From positions 124,001 to 188,000 of the forward strand of contig NZ_AUBB01000026.1 of assembly GCF_000429025.1 (NCBI RefSeq): 64,000 bases of DNA, read 5' to 3'. Position numbers and translations under genes: made by a program. The notes beneath the pieces are model-generated. The model was not told the DNA's origin, ran no database searches, and worked only from the letters and a program-made list of their open reading frames with translations. Shown here one piece after another: positions 1 through 8,213 of this stretch (position 1 is its first letter; each line of letters starts with the position of its first letter). The stretch comes from Actinospineispora spinosispora DSM 44797 (GTDB taxonomy: Bacteria > Actinomycetota > Actinomycetes > Mycobacteriales > Pseudonocardiaceae).

Positions 1-594
1 GCGGACCGTCGAGGTCAGGGCGAAGCAGATGGCGCCGACGAACATCATCGTGACGGCCACGGCCAGCCCGGTGCCGGGCCACGGCGCGAGCAGCAGCAGA
101 CCGGCCGCGCCCGGCCCGAGGATGAAGAACGTCTCCAGGCTGATCGCCTCGTAGGTGAGCGCCGCCTCCCGCTGCGAACCGGGCGGTACGAGCTGGCTCC
201 ACAGCGAACGAGAGGCTCCGGGTAGCGCGGGGCTGGTGACGCCGAGCACCAGTGACAACGCAACCAGCACCGGGACCGCGAGATGACGCTCGACGGCAAG
301 GATCAGACCGAGGCCGGCGAGCAGGTAGAGACCGCTGATCACCAACAGCGGTCGCGTCGGACCGAGCCGGTCCATGATGCGACCCTGAAGGATCGAGGCG
401 ATCGCTTCACCGGTCAGCGCGGCGGCGGAGACGAAACCGGCCGCCGCGAACGAGTCGTAGGCGCGCTCGACGTACAGCAGTGAGGCAAGACCGAGCATCG
501 CGATCGGGAAACGCCCGACCGCCGACGCGATCAGTGGCGCCAGTGCACCGGGAGCTCGTAGGGCCGCGCGGTAGTCGGACAGTGAAGCGGACAC
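1..594 (-). CDS. MFS transporter, partial (C-terminus outside window)
   Basis: About 198 residues can be read on the minus strand from a GTG at 594; the gene runs off the left edge. The sequence is hydrophobic with MFS-type helices, and a loop reading GRIMDRLGPTRP resembles the loop 2-3 signature of the major facilitator superfamily. A later stretch (TYEAISLETFFILGPGAAG) is typical of a mid-protein MFS helix. It is probably a 12-helix proton-coupled exporter; the substrate cannot be inferred. The Shine-Dalgarno before 594 is weak, so the start is tentative. It is transcribed in the same direction as crp, which lies upstream across about 110 bp. Confidence 0.75.
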   Translation of the reverse strand, partial: MSASLSDYRAALRAPGALAPLIASAVGRFPIAMLGLASLLYVERAYDSFAAAGFVSAAALTGEAIASILQGRIMDRLGPTRPLLVISGLYLLAGLGLILAVERHLAVPVLVALSLVLGVTSPALPGASRSLWSQLVPPGSQREAALTYEAISLETFFILGPGAAGLLLLAPWPGTGLAVAVTMMFVGAICFALTSTVR

Positions 595-664
595 CGTCCG
601 AGCTTCACATCTTTCCGCCCCGCGCGGCCACCGAGTTCCGCGTGATCTCGGCCGGGATCGCACG

Positions 665-697
665 GAGCAGCCTCGGGCCTACCGGCCGAAGCTGCTC
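665..697 (-). terminator. Hairpin downstream of crp
   Basis: GAGCAGC (665-671) pairs with GCTGCTC (691-697), with a further GGCC/GGCC pairing inside the loop. It lies 10 bp beyond the crp stop. There is no clear T-run, as is usual in high-GC actinobacteria. Confidence 0.5.
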
Positions 698-706
698 AGC
701 ACTCTC

Positions 707-1387
707 CTAGCGCGCGCGACGTGCGAGCCGCTCCGGCTCGAGGATCAGCACGCTCTTGCCTTCGAGGCGCAGCCAGCCGCGCTGGGCGAAGTCCGCGAGG
801 GCCTTGTTCACGGTCTCGCGGGAGGCGCCGACCAGCTGGGCGATCTCCTCCTGCGTGAGGTCGTGAGTGACCCGCAGCAACCCGGACTCCTGCGAACCGA
901 ACTGGCGTGCCAGCTGCAGCAGCGCCTTCGCCACCCTGCCGGGCACGTCGGTGAAGATCAGGTCGGCCAGCGAGTTGTTCGTCCGGCGCAACCGCCGGGC
1001 GATGACCCGCAGCAGCTGCTCGGCGATGTCCGGCCGCTTGGCGATCCAGTCCTTCAACGCGGTCCGGTCCATCGTGTAGGCGCGCACCTCGGTGATGGTG
1101 GTCGCCGACGACGTCCGGGGTCCGGGGTCGAAGATCGAGAGTTCGCCGAACATGTCGGAAGGTCCGAACACGGCGAGCAGGTTCTCCCGCCCGTCCGGCG
1201 ACTTGCGCCCTATCTTCACCTTGCCGTTGGTGATGATGTAGAGCCGGTCACCCTGCTCGCCCTCGTTGAAGATCACGTGGGAGCGCGGGAAGTCGACCGG
1301 CTCCAATTCTCCGGCAAGCACTTCAACCGCGCTCGGCTCCACACCTTGGAAAATGCCCGCGCGGAGCAAGACGTCGTCCACAGTCAC
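707..1387 (-). CDS. crp: Crp/FNR-family global regulator (cAMP receptor protein)
   Basis: 226 aa, the normal length for actinobacterial CRP/GlxR. The cyclic-nucleotide-binding beta roll (about residues 10-125) carries [17 protein letters not shown], the phosphate-binding cassette with its Arg and Ser/Thr. A long dimerisation helix follows, then a winged helix-turn-helix (about 170-205) containing [20 protein letters not shown], whose Arg-Glu-Thr recognition helix is that of M. tuberculosis Rv3676. The start is GTG at 1387, or GTG at 1381, which aligns better with Rv3676 as I recall it. The order with the following small membrane gene and divergent nth matches M. tuberculosis. It is expected to be a global cAMP-responsive transcription factor. 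Confidence 0.93.
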   Translation of the reverse strand: MTVDDVLLRAGIFQGVEPSAVEVLAGELEPVDFPRSHVIFNEGEQGDRLYIITNGKVKIGRKSPDGRENLLAVFGPSDMFGELSIFDPGPRTSSATTITEVRAYTMDRTALKDWIAKRPDIAEQLLRVIARRLRRTNNSLADLIFTDVPGRVAKALLQLARQFGSQESGLLRVTHDLTQEEIAQLVGASRETVNKALADFAQRGWLRLEGKSVLILEPERLARRAR

Positions 1388-1570
1388 TCCTCAACTCGCG
1401 GTCCCGGCCCCAACTTGGACCAGGGGCATGCGTGGACCGGAACCGATCAATCCGTCGGGAGTCTAGTGGCCGGTGACACCGCTGTTGACCACGGCGTCCC
1501 ATAAAGGGGCGCAACTGGTCGCTTATAACACCCGACAGGGGGTGAATCGGTACCGTTGTGATGGATCTAT

Positions 1571-1587
1571 CTCTAGATGATCTAGAG
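1571..1587. promoter_or_regulatory. 17-bp perfect palindrome (8-bp arms)
   Basis: CTCTAGAT, G, ATCTAGAG is a perfect inverted repeat. It lies between the small membrane gene, which ends at 1600, and crp, in an AT-richer patch that stands out from the surroundings. It could be an operator in the crp upstream region. It does not match the CRP consensus TGTGA-N6-TCACA. Confidence 0.4.
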
Positions 1588-1599
1588 TTTCCAGCGCTT

Positions 1600-1887
1600 T
1601 TAGGACGCGATCCGGTCGCGACGTGGGGGGGCGGGCCGCTCAGTGGAGCGGCGTGGGCTGCTTCGCGGCTGACGATCGTCCCTGTTCCGGATCCTGAAGA
1701 GCTCGAGAGCGCTCCGGGTACCGGATCGGAACAACGCCTTCACCTCATCCGGGCGGGCACGCTCGAGGAAATCGTCGAGCTCGTCCTGGCGCAAGGCCGA
1801 GTCGCGCATACGAGCCTCGAGGCGTTCCATGCCCAGGGCGAAGAACATCACCAGTAGCGGCACGAGTACTGACAACCAGGCAGTCAT
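1600..1887 (-). CDS. Small membrane protein between crp and nth (Rv3675-like)
   Basis: 95 aa. A single N-terminal membrane helix (about residues 3-20, WLSVLVPLLVMFFALGMERL) is followed by an acidic, probably cytoplasmic segment (ALRQDELDDFLERARPDEV) and a basic, proline-rich tail. The position and orientation are those of M. tuberculosis Rv3675, a possible membrane protein between crp and nth. The plus-strand frame over the same DNA (1558-1857) has no membrane or domain signature and is treated as its shadow. Function unknown. Confidence 0.7.
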   Translation of the reverse strand: MTAWLSVLVPLLVMFFALGMERLEARMRDSALRQDELDDFLERARPDEVKALFRSGTRSALELFRIRNRDDRQPRSSPRRSTERPAPPRRDRIAS

Positions 1888-2072
1888 GGCAAGGGAAATC
1901 TTCTCGCACGCCGTCTGGATCGCTCGCAGGGGGGTCGGCGCGGCGCGCGCGATCGCCTGGATGGCCCAGCGTGTCGGCCGATGTCCTGACGCTGTGCTGG
2001 TATCCGTACCCTGGACCGGGTGAGGAACCGCGCGCGTAGGGCCCCGCGCCGGAGCAAGACGGGGGACGCACT

Positions 2073-2870
2073 GTGACGACCCCTCCGGTGAAGGTGACCC
2101 GAACCAAACAGTTGGCGGCTCGCATCGCGGCCGGAGAGAGTGACCTCGGTCGCACGAGGCGGGTGAGACGGATGTTGCGGGTGCTCGCCGACGCCTATCC
2201 GGACGTCTACTGCGAGCTCGACTTCACGACTCCGCTGGAGCTCGCGGTCGCCACGATCCTGTCCGCGCAGTGCACGGACAAGCGGGTCAACGAGGTCACC
2301 CCCTCGCTGTTCGCCCGGTACCGGACGGCGGCCGACTACGCCGGCGCCGAGCGTCCCGAGCTGGAGGAGCTGATCCGGCCGACCGGCTTCTACCGCAACA
2401 AGGCCGGCTCGCTCATGGGGCTGGGCGCCGCGGTGGAGGAGAAGCACGGCGGGGTGCTGCCGAACACGCTCGACGAGCTGGTGAAGCTGCCCGGCATCGG
2501 GCGTAAGACCGCGAACGTGATCCTGGGCAACGCCTTCGACATCCCGGGGATCACCGTCGACACGCACTTCGGGCGTCTGGTGCGGCGGTGGGGGTGGACC
2601 GAGGAGGAGGACCCGGTCAAGGTCGAGCACGCGATCGGCGCGCTGGTGCCGAAGCGGGACTGGACGGTCCTGTCCCATCGGGTGATCTTCCACGGCCGTC
2701 GGGAGTGCCACGCCAGGAAGCCGGCCTGCGGGGTGTGCCCGCTCGCCGCGGACTGCCCGTCCTTCGGTGCCGGCCCGACTGAGCCCGAGCAGGCCGCGAA
2801 GCTGGTCAAGGGCCCGGAGACGGCACACCTGCTGGCCATGGCCGGCTTCCCCGCAGGTCAACAGCCGTGA
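2073..2870 (+). CDS. nth: Endonuclease III, DNA glycosylase/AP lyase
   Basis: 265 aa, with an N-terminal extension of about 25 residues relative to E. coli Nth. The helix-hairpin-helix is [11 protein letters not shown], with catalytic Lys145. The catalytic Asp163 lies in VDTHF, 18 residues on as in E. coli (K120/D138). The [4Fe-4S] loop is C-X6-C-X2-C-X5-C near residues 212-228. It excises oxidised pyrimidines in base excision repair. The start is GTG 2073 after a G-rich Shine-Dalgarno at about 2061. The TGA stop (2868-2870) lies inside the left arm of a palindromic repeat. It is first in the conserved run nth-thioredoxin-NUDIX-marP. Confidence 0.96.
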   Translation: MTTPPVKVTRTKQLAARIAAGESDLGRTRRVRRMLRVLADAYPDVYCELDFTTPLELAVATILSAQCTDKRVNEVTPSLFARYRTAADYAGAERPELEELIRPTGFYRNKAGSLMGLGAAVEEKHGGVLPNTLDELVKLPGIGRKTANVILGNAFDIPGITVDTHFGRLVRRWGWTEEEDPVKVEHAIGALVPKRDWTVLSHRVIFHGRRECHARKPACGVCPLAADCPSFGAGPTEPEQAAKLVKGPETAHLLAMAGFPAGQQP

Positions 2871-2908
2871 GTGTTTTGGGCTGTCATGGCAACCCAAAAC
2901 ACTCACGG
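2865..2908. repeat. GTGAGTG-family palindrome at nth 3' end
   Basis: 16-bp perfect arms, CCGTGAGTGTTTTGGG (2865-2880) and its complement (2893-2908), with a 12-nt loop. It supplies the nth stop codon and ends 8 bp before the next gene. It resembles the elements at 13886, 36164, 36543, 29041 and 58019. Confidence 0.85.
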
Positions 2909-2916
2909 GTTGTTCG

Positions 2917-3564
2917 GTGACGTCTCGGACCGGGTTGACCAGGGGCGAGCTGCTCGGGACGGTCGTCCTCGTGGGGCTCGTCGTGGTCGCGGTGCTCGCG
3001 TTGTGGCCGTACGGCGGGTCCTCCTCGGAGCCCAGCGCCTCGCCTACCGCCGAGCAGTGGGACGACGCCGCACTCGCACAGTCACGGCGCGAGGCCGCGC
3101 TGCCGCCCTGTCCGCGTAGCGCCGGGCTCGCCGCGCCGGGGCCGTTGGTCGGGGTGCGGGTGCCATGCCTGGGTGAGCCGGGGACGGTCGAGCCCGCCGC
3201 CGCATTCGTCGGGAAGGACGTGCTGATCAACGTCTGGGCGTCCTGGTGCGCGCCGTGCCGAGGCGAGCTCCCGGTACTGGCCGAGTACGCGCAGCGCCCC
3301 GGATCGGTCACAGTGTTGGGTGTGGACTCGAACGACAAGCCCGGCGCCGCGCTCGCGTTGCTCACCGCACTGAAGGTCAAGCTTCCCGTGGTCGGCGATC
3401 CGGACAACGCGTTCACCGCCGCGCTGCGGGTACCGCCCGGCCTGCCGGTGAGCTACCTGCTGCGGGCCGACGGCTCGGTCGCCATGGTGACCCCGCCGGT
3501 CCCGTTCCGCTCCGCCGACGAGGTCGCCTCGGCGGTCGAACGGCTCAGGCCGGTGAGCCGGTGA
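2917..3564 (+). CDS. Membrane-tethered thioredoxin-like (TlpA/ResA type) protein
   Basis: 215 aa from GTG 2917; a TTG at 2935 is the alternative start, and neither has a strong ribosome site. One N-terminal membrane anchor (GTVVLVGLVVVAVLALW) leads to an extracytoplasmic thioredoxin fold with active site W-C-A-P-C in NVWASWCAPC. The cis-proline region is GLPVSYLLRADG. It is probably a secreted-side disulfide reductase or redox carrier. It corresponds in position to M. tuberculosis Rv3673c. Its stop overlaps the start of the NUDIX gene by 4 bp, so the two are translationally coupled. The downstream protease marP carries a conserved cysteine pair that such a thioredoxin could act on; that link is inference. 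Confidence 0.85.
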   Translation: MTSRTGLTRGELLGTVVLVGLVVVAVLALWPYGGSSSEPSASPTAEQWDDAALAQSRREAALPPCPRSAGLAAPGPLVGVRVPCLGEPGTVEPAAAFVGKDVLINVWASWCAPCRGELPVLAEYAQRPGSVTVLGVDSNDKPGAALALLTALKVKLPVVGDPDNAFTAALRVPPGLPVSYLLRADGSVAMVTPPVPFRSADEVASAVERLRPVSR

Positions 3565-4277
3565 ACCCGTGCTCGTCGGATACCTACCCCCGCCTCCGGC
3601 CGGAGGCGGCACCGAGCTGGCTGGTCCCGGTGCTGCGTGCCACTCGGGACGCCGACGCGGCGTCGATGAGCGTGCACGACCTGCCACCCCCGGAGACCGT
3701 CGGACGCCGGGCCGCCGTGCTGGTGCTGTTCGGCGAGACCGAGGCCGGACCCGACCTGCTGTTGCAGGAACGCGCCGCGAGCCTGCGGGACCACGCCGGT
3801 CAGGTGTCGTTCCCCGGCGGCGCGACCGAGCAGACCGACCGCGACCCGGTGCACACCGCGCTGCGTGAGGCCGCCGAGGAAACCGGGCTGCGGCCCGAGG
3901 GTGTCGTCCCTCTCGTGGTGCTGCCCGAGCTGTACATTCCCCCGTCGGGCTTCTGCGTGACACCGGTACTGGCACACTGGCCCGATCCTGTGGCGGTGTC
4001 CCCGGTCGATCCCGGTGAGACGGCCAGGGTGGTGCGGGTTCCGGTGGCCGAACTGGCCGACCCGGCGAACCGCTTCCTGATTCGGCATTCATCGGGCTTC
4101 GTCAGCCCGGCGTTCGAGGTGGCGGGGATGGTGGTGTGGGGATTCACCGGTGGTCTGGTGGACGCGCTGCTGCGGATGGGCGGCTGGGAACGCCCGTGGA
4201 CCGGCGCCGAGCTCGATCTGGACAGCGCGCTGGCCTCGGCCCGGCGACGGCACAGCGTTGCGGGACCGGACGCGTGA
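3561..4277 (+). CDS. NUDIX hydrolase, CoA pyrophosphatase-like
   Basis: 238 aa from a GTG overlapping the previous stop. It shows the UPF0035-type signature LLLQERAASLRDHAGQVSFPGG directly before a Nudix box ending REAAEETGL. That combination marks the NudL/CoA pyrophosphatase branch, which cleaves CoA to 3',5'-ADP and phosphopantetheine. The Nudix box is slightly divergent (spacing GGATEQTDRD), as is usual in this branch. It corresponds to Rv3672c in the conserved nth-marP operon. Substrate assignment is by family only. Confidence 0.85.
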   Translation: MNPCSSDTYPRLRPEAAPSWLVPVLRATRDADAASMSVHDLPPPETVGRRAAVLVLFGETEAGPDLLLQERAASLRDHAGQVSFPGGATEQTDRDPVHTALREAAEETGLRPEGVVPLVVLPELYIPPSGFCVTPVLAHWPDPVAVSPVDPGETARVVRVPVAELADPANRFLIRHSSGFVSPAFEVAGMVVWGFTGGLVDALLRMGGWERPWTGAELDLDSALASARRRHSVAGPDA

Positions 4278-4290
4278 GTGAGGACGCCCG

Positions 4291-5496
4291 ATGAGCTGGG
4301 TTGATGTCTTCGTACTGCTGCTCGCGGTGCTGGCCGGTGTGTCCGGCTGGCGTCACGGTCTCGCGGTCGCGTTGCTGTCGTTCGTCGGTGTGCTCGGCGG
4401 CGCGATCATCGGGGTGAAGCTCGCGCCGTTGATCGCGCAGAGCGTCGAGGCGCCCACCGCCAGGGTGATGGTCAGCATCGGCATCGTCGTGCTGCTGGTG
4501 GCGCTCGGCGAGACCACCGGTGTGTTCTTCGGCCGGCGGATCCGCGATCGCATCACCGGCGAGCAGAGCCTGCGCATCGACTCCACCCTCGGCTCGATCC
4601 TGCAGGCGATCACCGTGGTGCTGGCTGCCTGGCTGGTCGCTGTGCCGCTGGCCTCGGCGAGCTTCCCCGGGCTGTCCGCCGGCATCCGTAGCTCGAAGGT
4701 CCTGGCCGGGGTCGACTCGATGGTCAGCACGGTGTTCCCCTCGGCCGGCCAGCTGCCCTCGCAGCTGCGCGCGCTGCTCGACTCCTCCGGCTTCCCCGCC
4801 GTGCTCAGCCCGTTCGCCCAGACCCCGATCACCGAGGTCGGACCGCCGAACACCGCGCTGGCCAGCAGCCCCGCCATCCAGGACGCGGCGAGCAGCGTGC
4901 TGAAGATTCGCGGGAAGGCGACGCGGTGTTCCCGGGCGCTGGAAGGCACCGGGTTCGTGATCGCTCCCGAGCGGGTCGTGACGAACGCGCACGTCGTCGC
5001 GGGGACCGCGGAGGTCGCCGTCGAGGTGCCCGGCCGAGGCGGCAAGTCGCGGCTGAAGAACGCGAAGGTCGTCGAGTACGACCCCGAGGTAGACGTGGCG
5101 GTGCTCGACGTGCCGGGCCTCGACATCGATCCGCTGAAGTTCGCCTCGCGCACCGCCGCGGTGGCGGCCGACGCGGTCGTGCTCGGCTACCCGCTGGACG
5201 GGCCGTTCAAGGCGACACCGGCGCGGATCCGCGACCAGATCGACCTGCGTGGCCCCGACATCTATACGTCCAAGACCGTGGTCCGCGACGTGTACACGGT
5301 CCGCGCGGTGGTGCGTTCGGGCAACTCCGGCGGACCGCTGATGGCCCCGGACGGCACCGTCTACGGCATGGTGTTCGGCGCGGCGACCGACGACCAGGAG
5401 ACCGGCTACGTCCTGACCGCGCAGCAGGTCCTGCCGATCATCCAGAAGGCGGCGAACCGCAGCACCTCGACGTCGACCGGCGCCTGCGCGGCCTGA
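4291..5496 (+). CDS. marP: MarP-like periplasmic serine protease with CvpA-type membrane domain
   Basis: 401 aa, close to M. tuberculosis MarP (Rv3671c). Four N-terminal membrane helices form a CvpA-like domain (about 1-160), followed by a linker and a chymotrypsin-fold protease. The catalytic triad reads as His234 (TNAHVV), Asp268 (DVAVLDV) and Ser346 (SGNSGGPL), near H235/D264/S343 of MarP. Cys213 and Cys399 correspond to the cysteines that form the activity-modulating disulfide in MarP. In mycobacteria it supports acid and oxidative-stress survival. It lies 13 bp after the NUDIX gene, in the same operon. Confidence 0.93.
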   Translation: MSWVDVFVLLLAVLAGVSGWRHGLAVALLSFVGVLGGAIIGVKLAPLIAQSVEAPTARVMVSIGIVVLLVALGETTGVFFGRRIRDRITGEQSLRIDSTLGSILQAITVVLAAWLVAVPLASASFPGLSAGIRSSKVLAGVDSMVSTVFPSAGQLPSQLRALLDSSGFPAVLSPFAQTPITEVGPPNTALASSPAIQDAASSVLKIRGKATRCSRALEGTGFVIAPERVVTNAHVVAGTAEVAVEVPGRGGKSRLKNAKVVEYDPEVDVAVLDVPGLDIDPLKFASRTAAVAADAVVLGYPLDGPFKATPARIRDQIDLRGPDIYTSKTVVRDVYTVRAVVRSGNSGGPLMAPDGTVYGMVFGAATDDQETGYVLTAQQVLPIIQKAANRSTSTSTGACAA

Positions 5497-5524
5497 TCAC
5501 CAGCGCGGCCTGATCACCAGCGCG
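5491..5524. repeat. 17-bp perfect tandem duplication at convergent gene ends
   Basis: The 17-mer GCCTGATCACCAGCGCG occurs twice back to back (5491-5507 and 5508-5524). The first copy contains the marP stop. The second contains the stop of the convergent MFS gene. A recent slipped-strand duplication is the simplest explanation. Confidence 0.85.
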
Positions 5525-6755
5525 GCGCCGGTTCGGAGCGGACCGGGATGACCGCGATGGCGAGCAGTGGCGCGAGCGCGGCGACGGCGAAACCGGTCGC
5601 GTAGTTGGAGCCGCCGATGACGGCGCCGAGCGTGACCGGAGCCAGCGCGGACAGCACGTTCTGCCCGGTGTTCTGCACCCCCAGCGCACGACCGGACCAG
5701 GCTGGGCCGGCGATCTCGGCGGTCGCGGTGTACCCGAGGCCGTTGTCGGCGACGGTGATGACCGCGCCCAGGGCGAGCGCCGCCGGGGCCAGCCAGGCGA
5801 GCCACGGCGCGGTGACGGCGTCGCCGAGCGCGAACATCAGCAGGACCAGCATGGCGAGTACGGCCAGCTGACGCATCGGCCGCAACCGGGACCGGACGCG
5901 GTCGGACCACCAGCCGGAGCCGATGCGGCCACCGGCTCCGGCGAGCTGGGCGACGGCGGCGAACGTCCCGGCCGCCGCGATGCTCCAGTGCCGCTCGTGG
6001 ACCAGATATTCGTAGGTGAACGCGGCGACCGCGAACTGCGGGACCACGAGCAGCGCGCTGGAGGCGTGCACCCGGAACAACAGTGGCTCGTGGTACGGCG
6101 AGCGGGGCCGTGCGTCGCCGGCCTTGCGGGGTGCCCGGGGCGGGTCCGGCGCGAACGCGGCGATCAGGATCGCGGACAGCAGGCACAGCGTGCCGGGCAG
6201 CACCATCGCGGGGAACGGCCCGAGGTGGTGGGCCAGCGTGGGCAGCGTCAGGCCGGCGATGCCGACGCCGAGGGGCTGCGCGGTCTGCCGGATGCCCATC
6301 GCCAGTCCGCGCTCGGTGGTCGGGAACCAGCCCATCACCATCCGGCCGCTCGCCGCGTTGACCGAGGCACCGCCCGCGCCGCCGATGGCCAGCAGCACGA
6401 GCAGCAGCCACGTCGGCGGATGCTGCGACTGGTGGGTCAGTCCGACCAGTGCCCCGATGCCGATGCTGGCCACCGCCATGCCGGAGGCCATCACGACCCG
6501 CTCGCCCCAGCGGTCGGCGGCGGCACCCCAGGCGATGAGCGTGCACAGCAGGCCCACGGTCGGCGCCGCCACGTACACGCCGACCTGCGCCAGCGACAGC
6601 CCGAGCGTGTCACGCAGCGTCGGGACCAGGAACGGCACGCCGTAGATGAACGCGCTCGCCGCCGACTGCGCGAGCACGCCGATGGCGAGGATGACCCAGC
6701 GCCTGCGGGACAGGGGCTGGGTGGCGGTCTGGCTCGGCTGCGCCGCTGTGGCCAT
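5514..6755 (-). CDS. MFS transporter in PadR-controlled unit
   Basis: 413 aa from ATG 6755, chosen because an AGGAGG ribosome site lies 9 nt upstream; the frame is open further but unsupported. About 12 hydrophobic helices; the loop 2-3 motif reads GAAADRWGERVVM and a second half-copy reads GWWSDRVRSRLRPM. It follows the padR gene on the same strand with a 74-bp gap, so export of a PadR-sensed compound is likely. Ends convergent with marP. The substrate is unknown. Confidence 0.82.
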   Translation of the reverse strand: MATAAQPSQTATQPLSRRRWVILAIGVLAQSAASAFIYGVPFLVPTLRDTLGLSLAQVGVYVAAPTVGLLCTLIAWGAAADRWGERVVMASGMAVASIGIGALVGLTHQSQHPPTWLLLVLLAIGGAGGASVNAASGRMVMGWFPTTERGLAMGIRQTAQPLGVGIAGLTLPTLAHHLGPFPAMVLPGTLCLLSAILIAAFAPDPPRAPRKAGDARPRSPYHEPLLFRVHASSALLVVPQFAVAAFTYEYLVHERHWSIAAAGTFAAVAQLAGAGGRIGSGWWSDRVRSRLRPMRQLAVLAMLVLLMFALGDAVTAPWLAWLAPAALALGAVITVADNGLGYTATAEIAGPAWSGRALGVQNTGQNVLSALAPVTLGAVIGGSNYATGFAVAALAPLLAIAVIPVRSEPAPRW

Positions 6756-6829
6756 GCGTGGCGTCCTCCTGGTTCCTCCGGATGTTCTTAGCGTAACGAA
6801 CAGTTCCAAGGCTTAGGAGTGCAATCCCA

Positions 6830-7363
6830 TTATGTGGACGTGAGCTCCAGCTCGGCGATCGTGGCCTCCAGCCAGGCACGGTCCGCGCGGCTGGTCGCGG
6901 CGGCGAGCGTGAGCATGGCCCGGCGGAACCGGTCGGCCATGTCGGCGGCACGCAGCGGGGCGCCGTCCCGGTAGAAGTAGCTCGCCGGCCGGTTCATGAA
7001 CTCCAGACGGCGACGCAGCACCCGGGCCTGGTCGGCCGGGTCGGGGAGCCGGCCGAGGAAGGCCAGCAGCGTCAGGAACGAGTTGCGGTCGGTGATCTCC
7101 ACGTCCGCCGGATCGCGGAGCCTGCGTTGGAACTCGGCGCGGCCCGCGTCGGTCAACGAGAGCACCTGTCGAGGGGCGGCGCCACGTCCCGGCTCCTCGT
7201 GACGCGTCAGGTAGCCGTCCTTGCGCAGCCGGGTCAGTGCCGGGTACAGGGCGCCGTCGCTCACCGGGCGGATGTGCCCTGACAGGCCGGACAGCCGCAC
7301 GCGCAGCTCGTAGGCGTGCAGTGGTTCCTCGTCGAGGAAACCCAGAATGCTCAAGGTCAACAT
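6830..7363 (-). CDS. PadR-family transcriptional regulator
   Basis: 177 aa. The N-terminal winged helix opens MLTLSILGFLDEEPLHAYELR, typical of PadR, and includes GALYPALTRLRKDGYL, the recognition helix and wing. The C-terminal half (about 95-175) is the helical dimerisation/ligand domain. The start has a GGGAGG ribosome site. It is transcribed away from the alpha/beta hydrolase at 7471 over a shared 108-bp region holding a 31-bp inverted repeat, and towards the MFS gene. Probable autorepressor that also controls the exporter and hydrolase in response to a phenolic or antibiotic-like ligand; the ligand is inferred from the family only. Confidence 0.88.
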   Translation of the reverse strand: MLTLSILGFLDEEPLHAYELRVRLSGLSGHIRPVSDGALYPALTRLRKDGYLTRHEEPGRGAAPRQVLSLTDAGRAEFQRRLRDPADVEITDRNSFLTLLAFLGRLPDPADQARVLRRRLEFMNRPASYFYRDGAPLRAADMADRFRRAMLTLAAATSRADRAWLEATIAELELTST

Positions 7364-7422
7364 TTTCTGCCTCCCCGCGCACCGTAACGAGGCGCCTGGA
7401 ATACCGCTGACTCGGATCGTGT

Positions 7423-7453
7423 TACCTCTAATCGAGACACTCGATTAGAGGTA
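7423..7453. promoter_or_regulatory. Probable PadR operator: 14-bp perfect inverted repeat
   Basis: TACCTCTAATCGAG (7423-7436), ACA, CTCGATTAGAGGTA (7440-7453). It lies between the divergent padR and hydrolase genes, 18 bp before the hydrolase start. It is AT-richer than its surroundings and dyad symmetric, as expected for an operator governing both directions. Confidence 0.75.
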
Positions 7454-7470
7454 GTTAGAGAGGATCTGCG

Positions 7471-8142
7471 ATGACGACCTTCGTTCTGGTTCCCGGCGGA
7501 TGGCACGGGGCCTGGGCCATCCAAGCCCTGGTCAGAGAGCTGCGCGGTCGCGGCCACGAGGCGTTCCCGGTGACGCTCACCGGCGTCGGCGAGCGCAGGC
7601 ACCTCGCGTCGGCCTCGGTCAACCTCGACACCCACATCCAGGACGTCCTGGCCGTGCTGGAGACGGAGGAGATCACCGACGCGGTGCTGGTCGGCCACAG
7701 CTACGCCGGGATGGTCATCACCGGCGTCGCGGATCGTGCCCCGTCACGCATCAGCAGGCTCGTCTACAGCGATGCGTACGTGCCGGCCGACGGCCAGTCC
7801 TGCTTCGAGCTGACCAACGACGTCTTCCGGCAGGTGTTCCTGCAGGTCGGCGCCGACGGGTACTCGGTTCCCGCACCGGCGGGCACCGCGCCCAGGGCGA
7901 CACCTCATCCGCTCGCGTCCTTCATGCAGCCGATCCGGCTGACCGAGGCGCCGGACAACATCCCGGCCAGGGACTACCTTTACCTGTCCGACTGGGCGGA
8001 CACCCCGTTCACGCCGTTCTACGAGCGGTTCCGCGACGACCCGGCCTGGCGGGTGCACGTCGTGGCCGCACAGCACAACATGCCGACGGTCATGCCGGAG
8101 CTGATGGCCGACGTCCTGACCGGCGAGGCGCCGGCCAGGTGA
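7471..8142 (+). CDS. Alpha/beta hydrolase (salicylate-esterase/EstC-like)
   Basis: 223 aa. Begins TTFVLVPGGWHGAWAI, with the oxyanion-loop Gly-Gly-Trp-His of the hydroxynitrile lyase/methyl-salicylate-esterase branch of alpha/beta hydrolases. The nucleophile elbow is GHSYAG (Ser about residue 76). The catalytic Asp is likely in the WRVHVV region and the His in AAQHNMP near the C-terminus. GAGAGGA upstream of the ATG is the ribosome site. Divergent from padR across the inverted-repeat operator, so probably induced together with the MFS exporter. It likely hydrolyses an ester or lactone; the substrate is unknown. Confidence 0.82.
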   Translation: MTTFVLVPGGWHGAWAIQALVRELRGRGHEAFPVTLTGVGERRHLASASVNLDTHIQDVLAVLETEEITDAVLVGHSYAGMVITGVADRAPSRISRLVYSDAYVPADGQSCFELTNDVFRQVFLQVGADGYSVPAPAGTAPRATPHPLASFMQPIRLTEAPDNIPARDYLYLSDWADTPFTPFYERFRDDPAWRVHVVAAQHNMPTVMPELMADVLTGEAPAR

Positions 8143-8213
8143 GTAGCCGTGAAAACACCGTCGGCAGACGCCGGGACTCGGTACCGTGGTGATCTGCGGG
8201 ATCGGGGGGAACG

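Noticed and set aside
1558..1857. Plus-strand 99-codon frame beginning MMDLSLDDLEF
   Set aside because: The opposite strand encodes a plausible small membrane protein in the position of Rv3675; this frame has no ribosome site or membrane signal.
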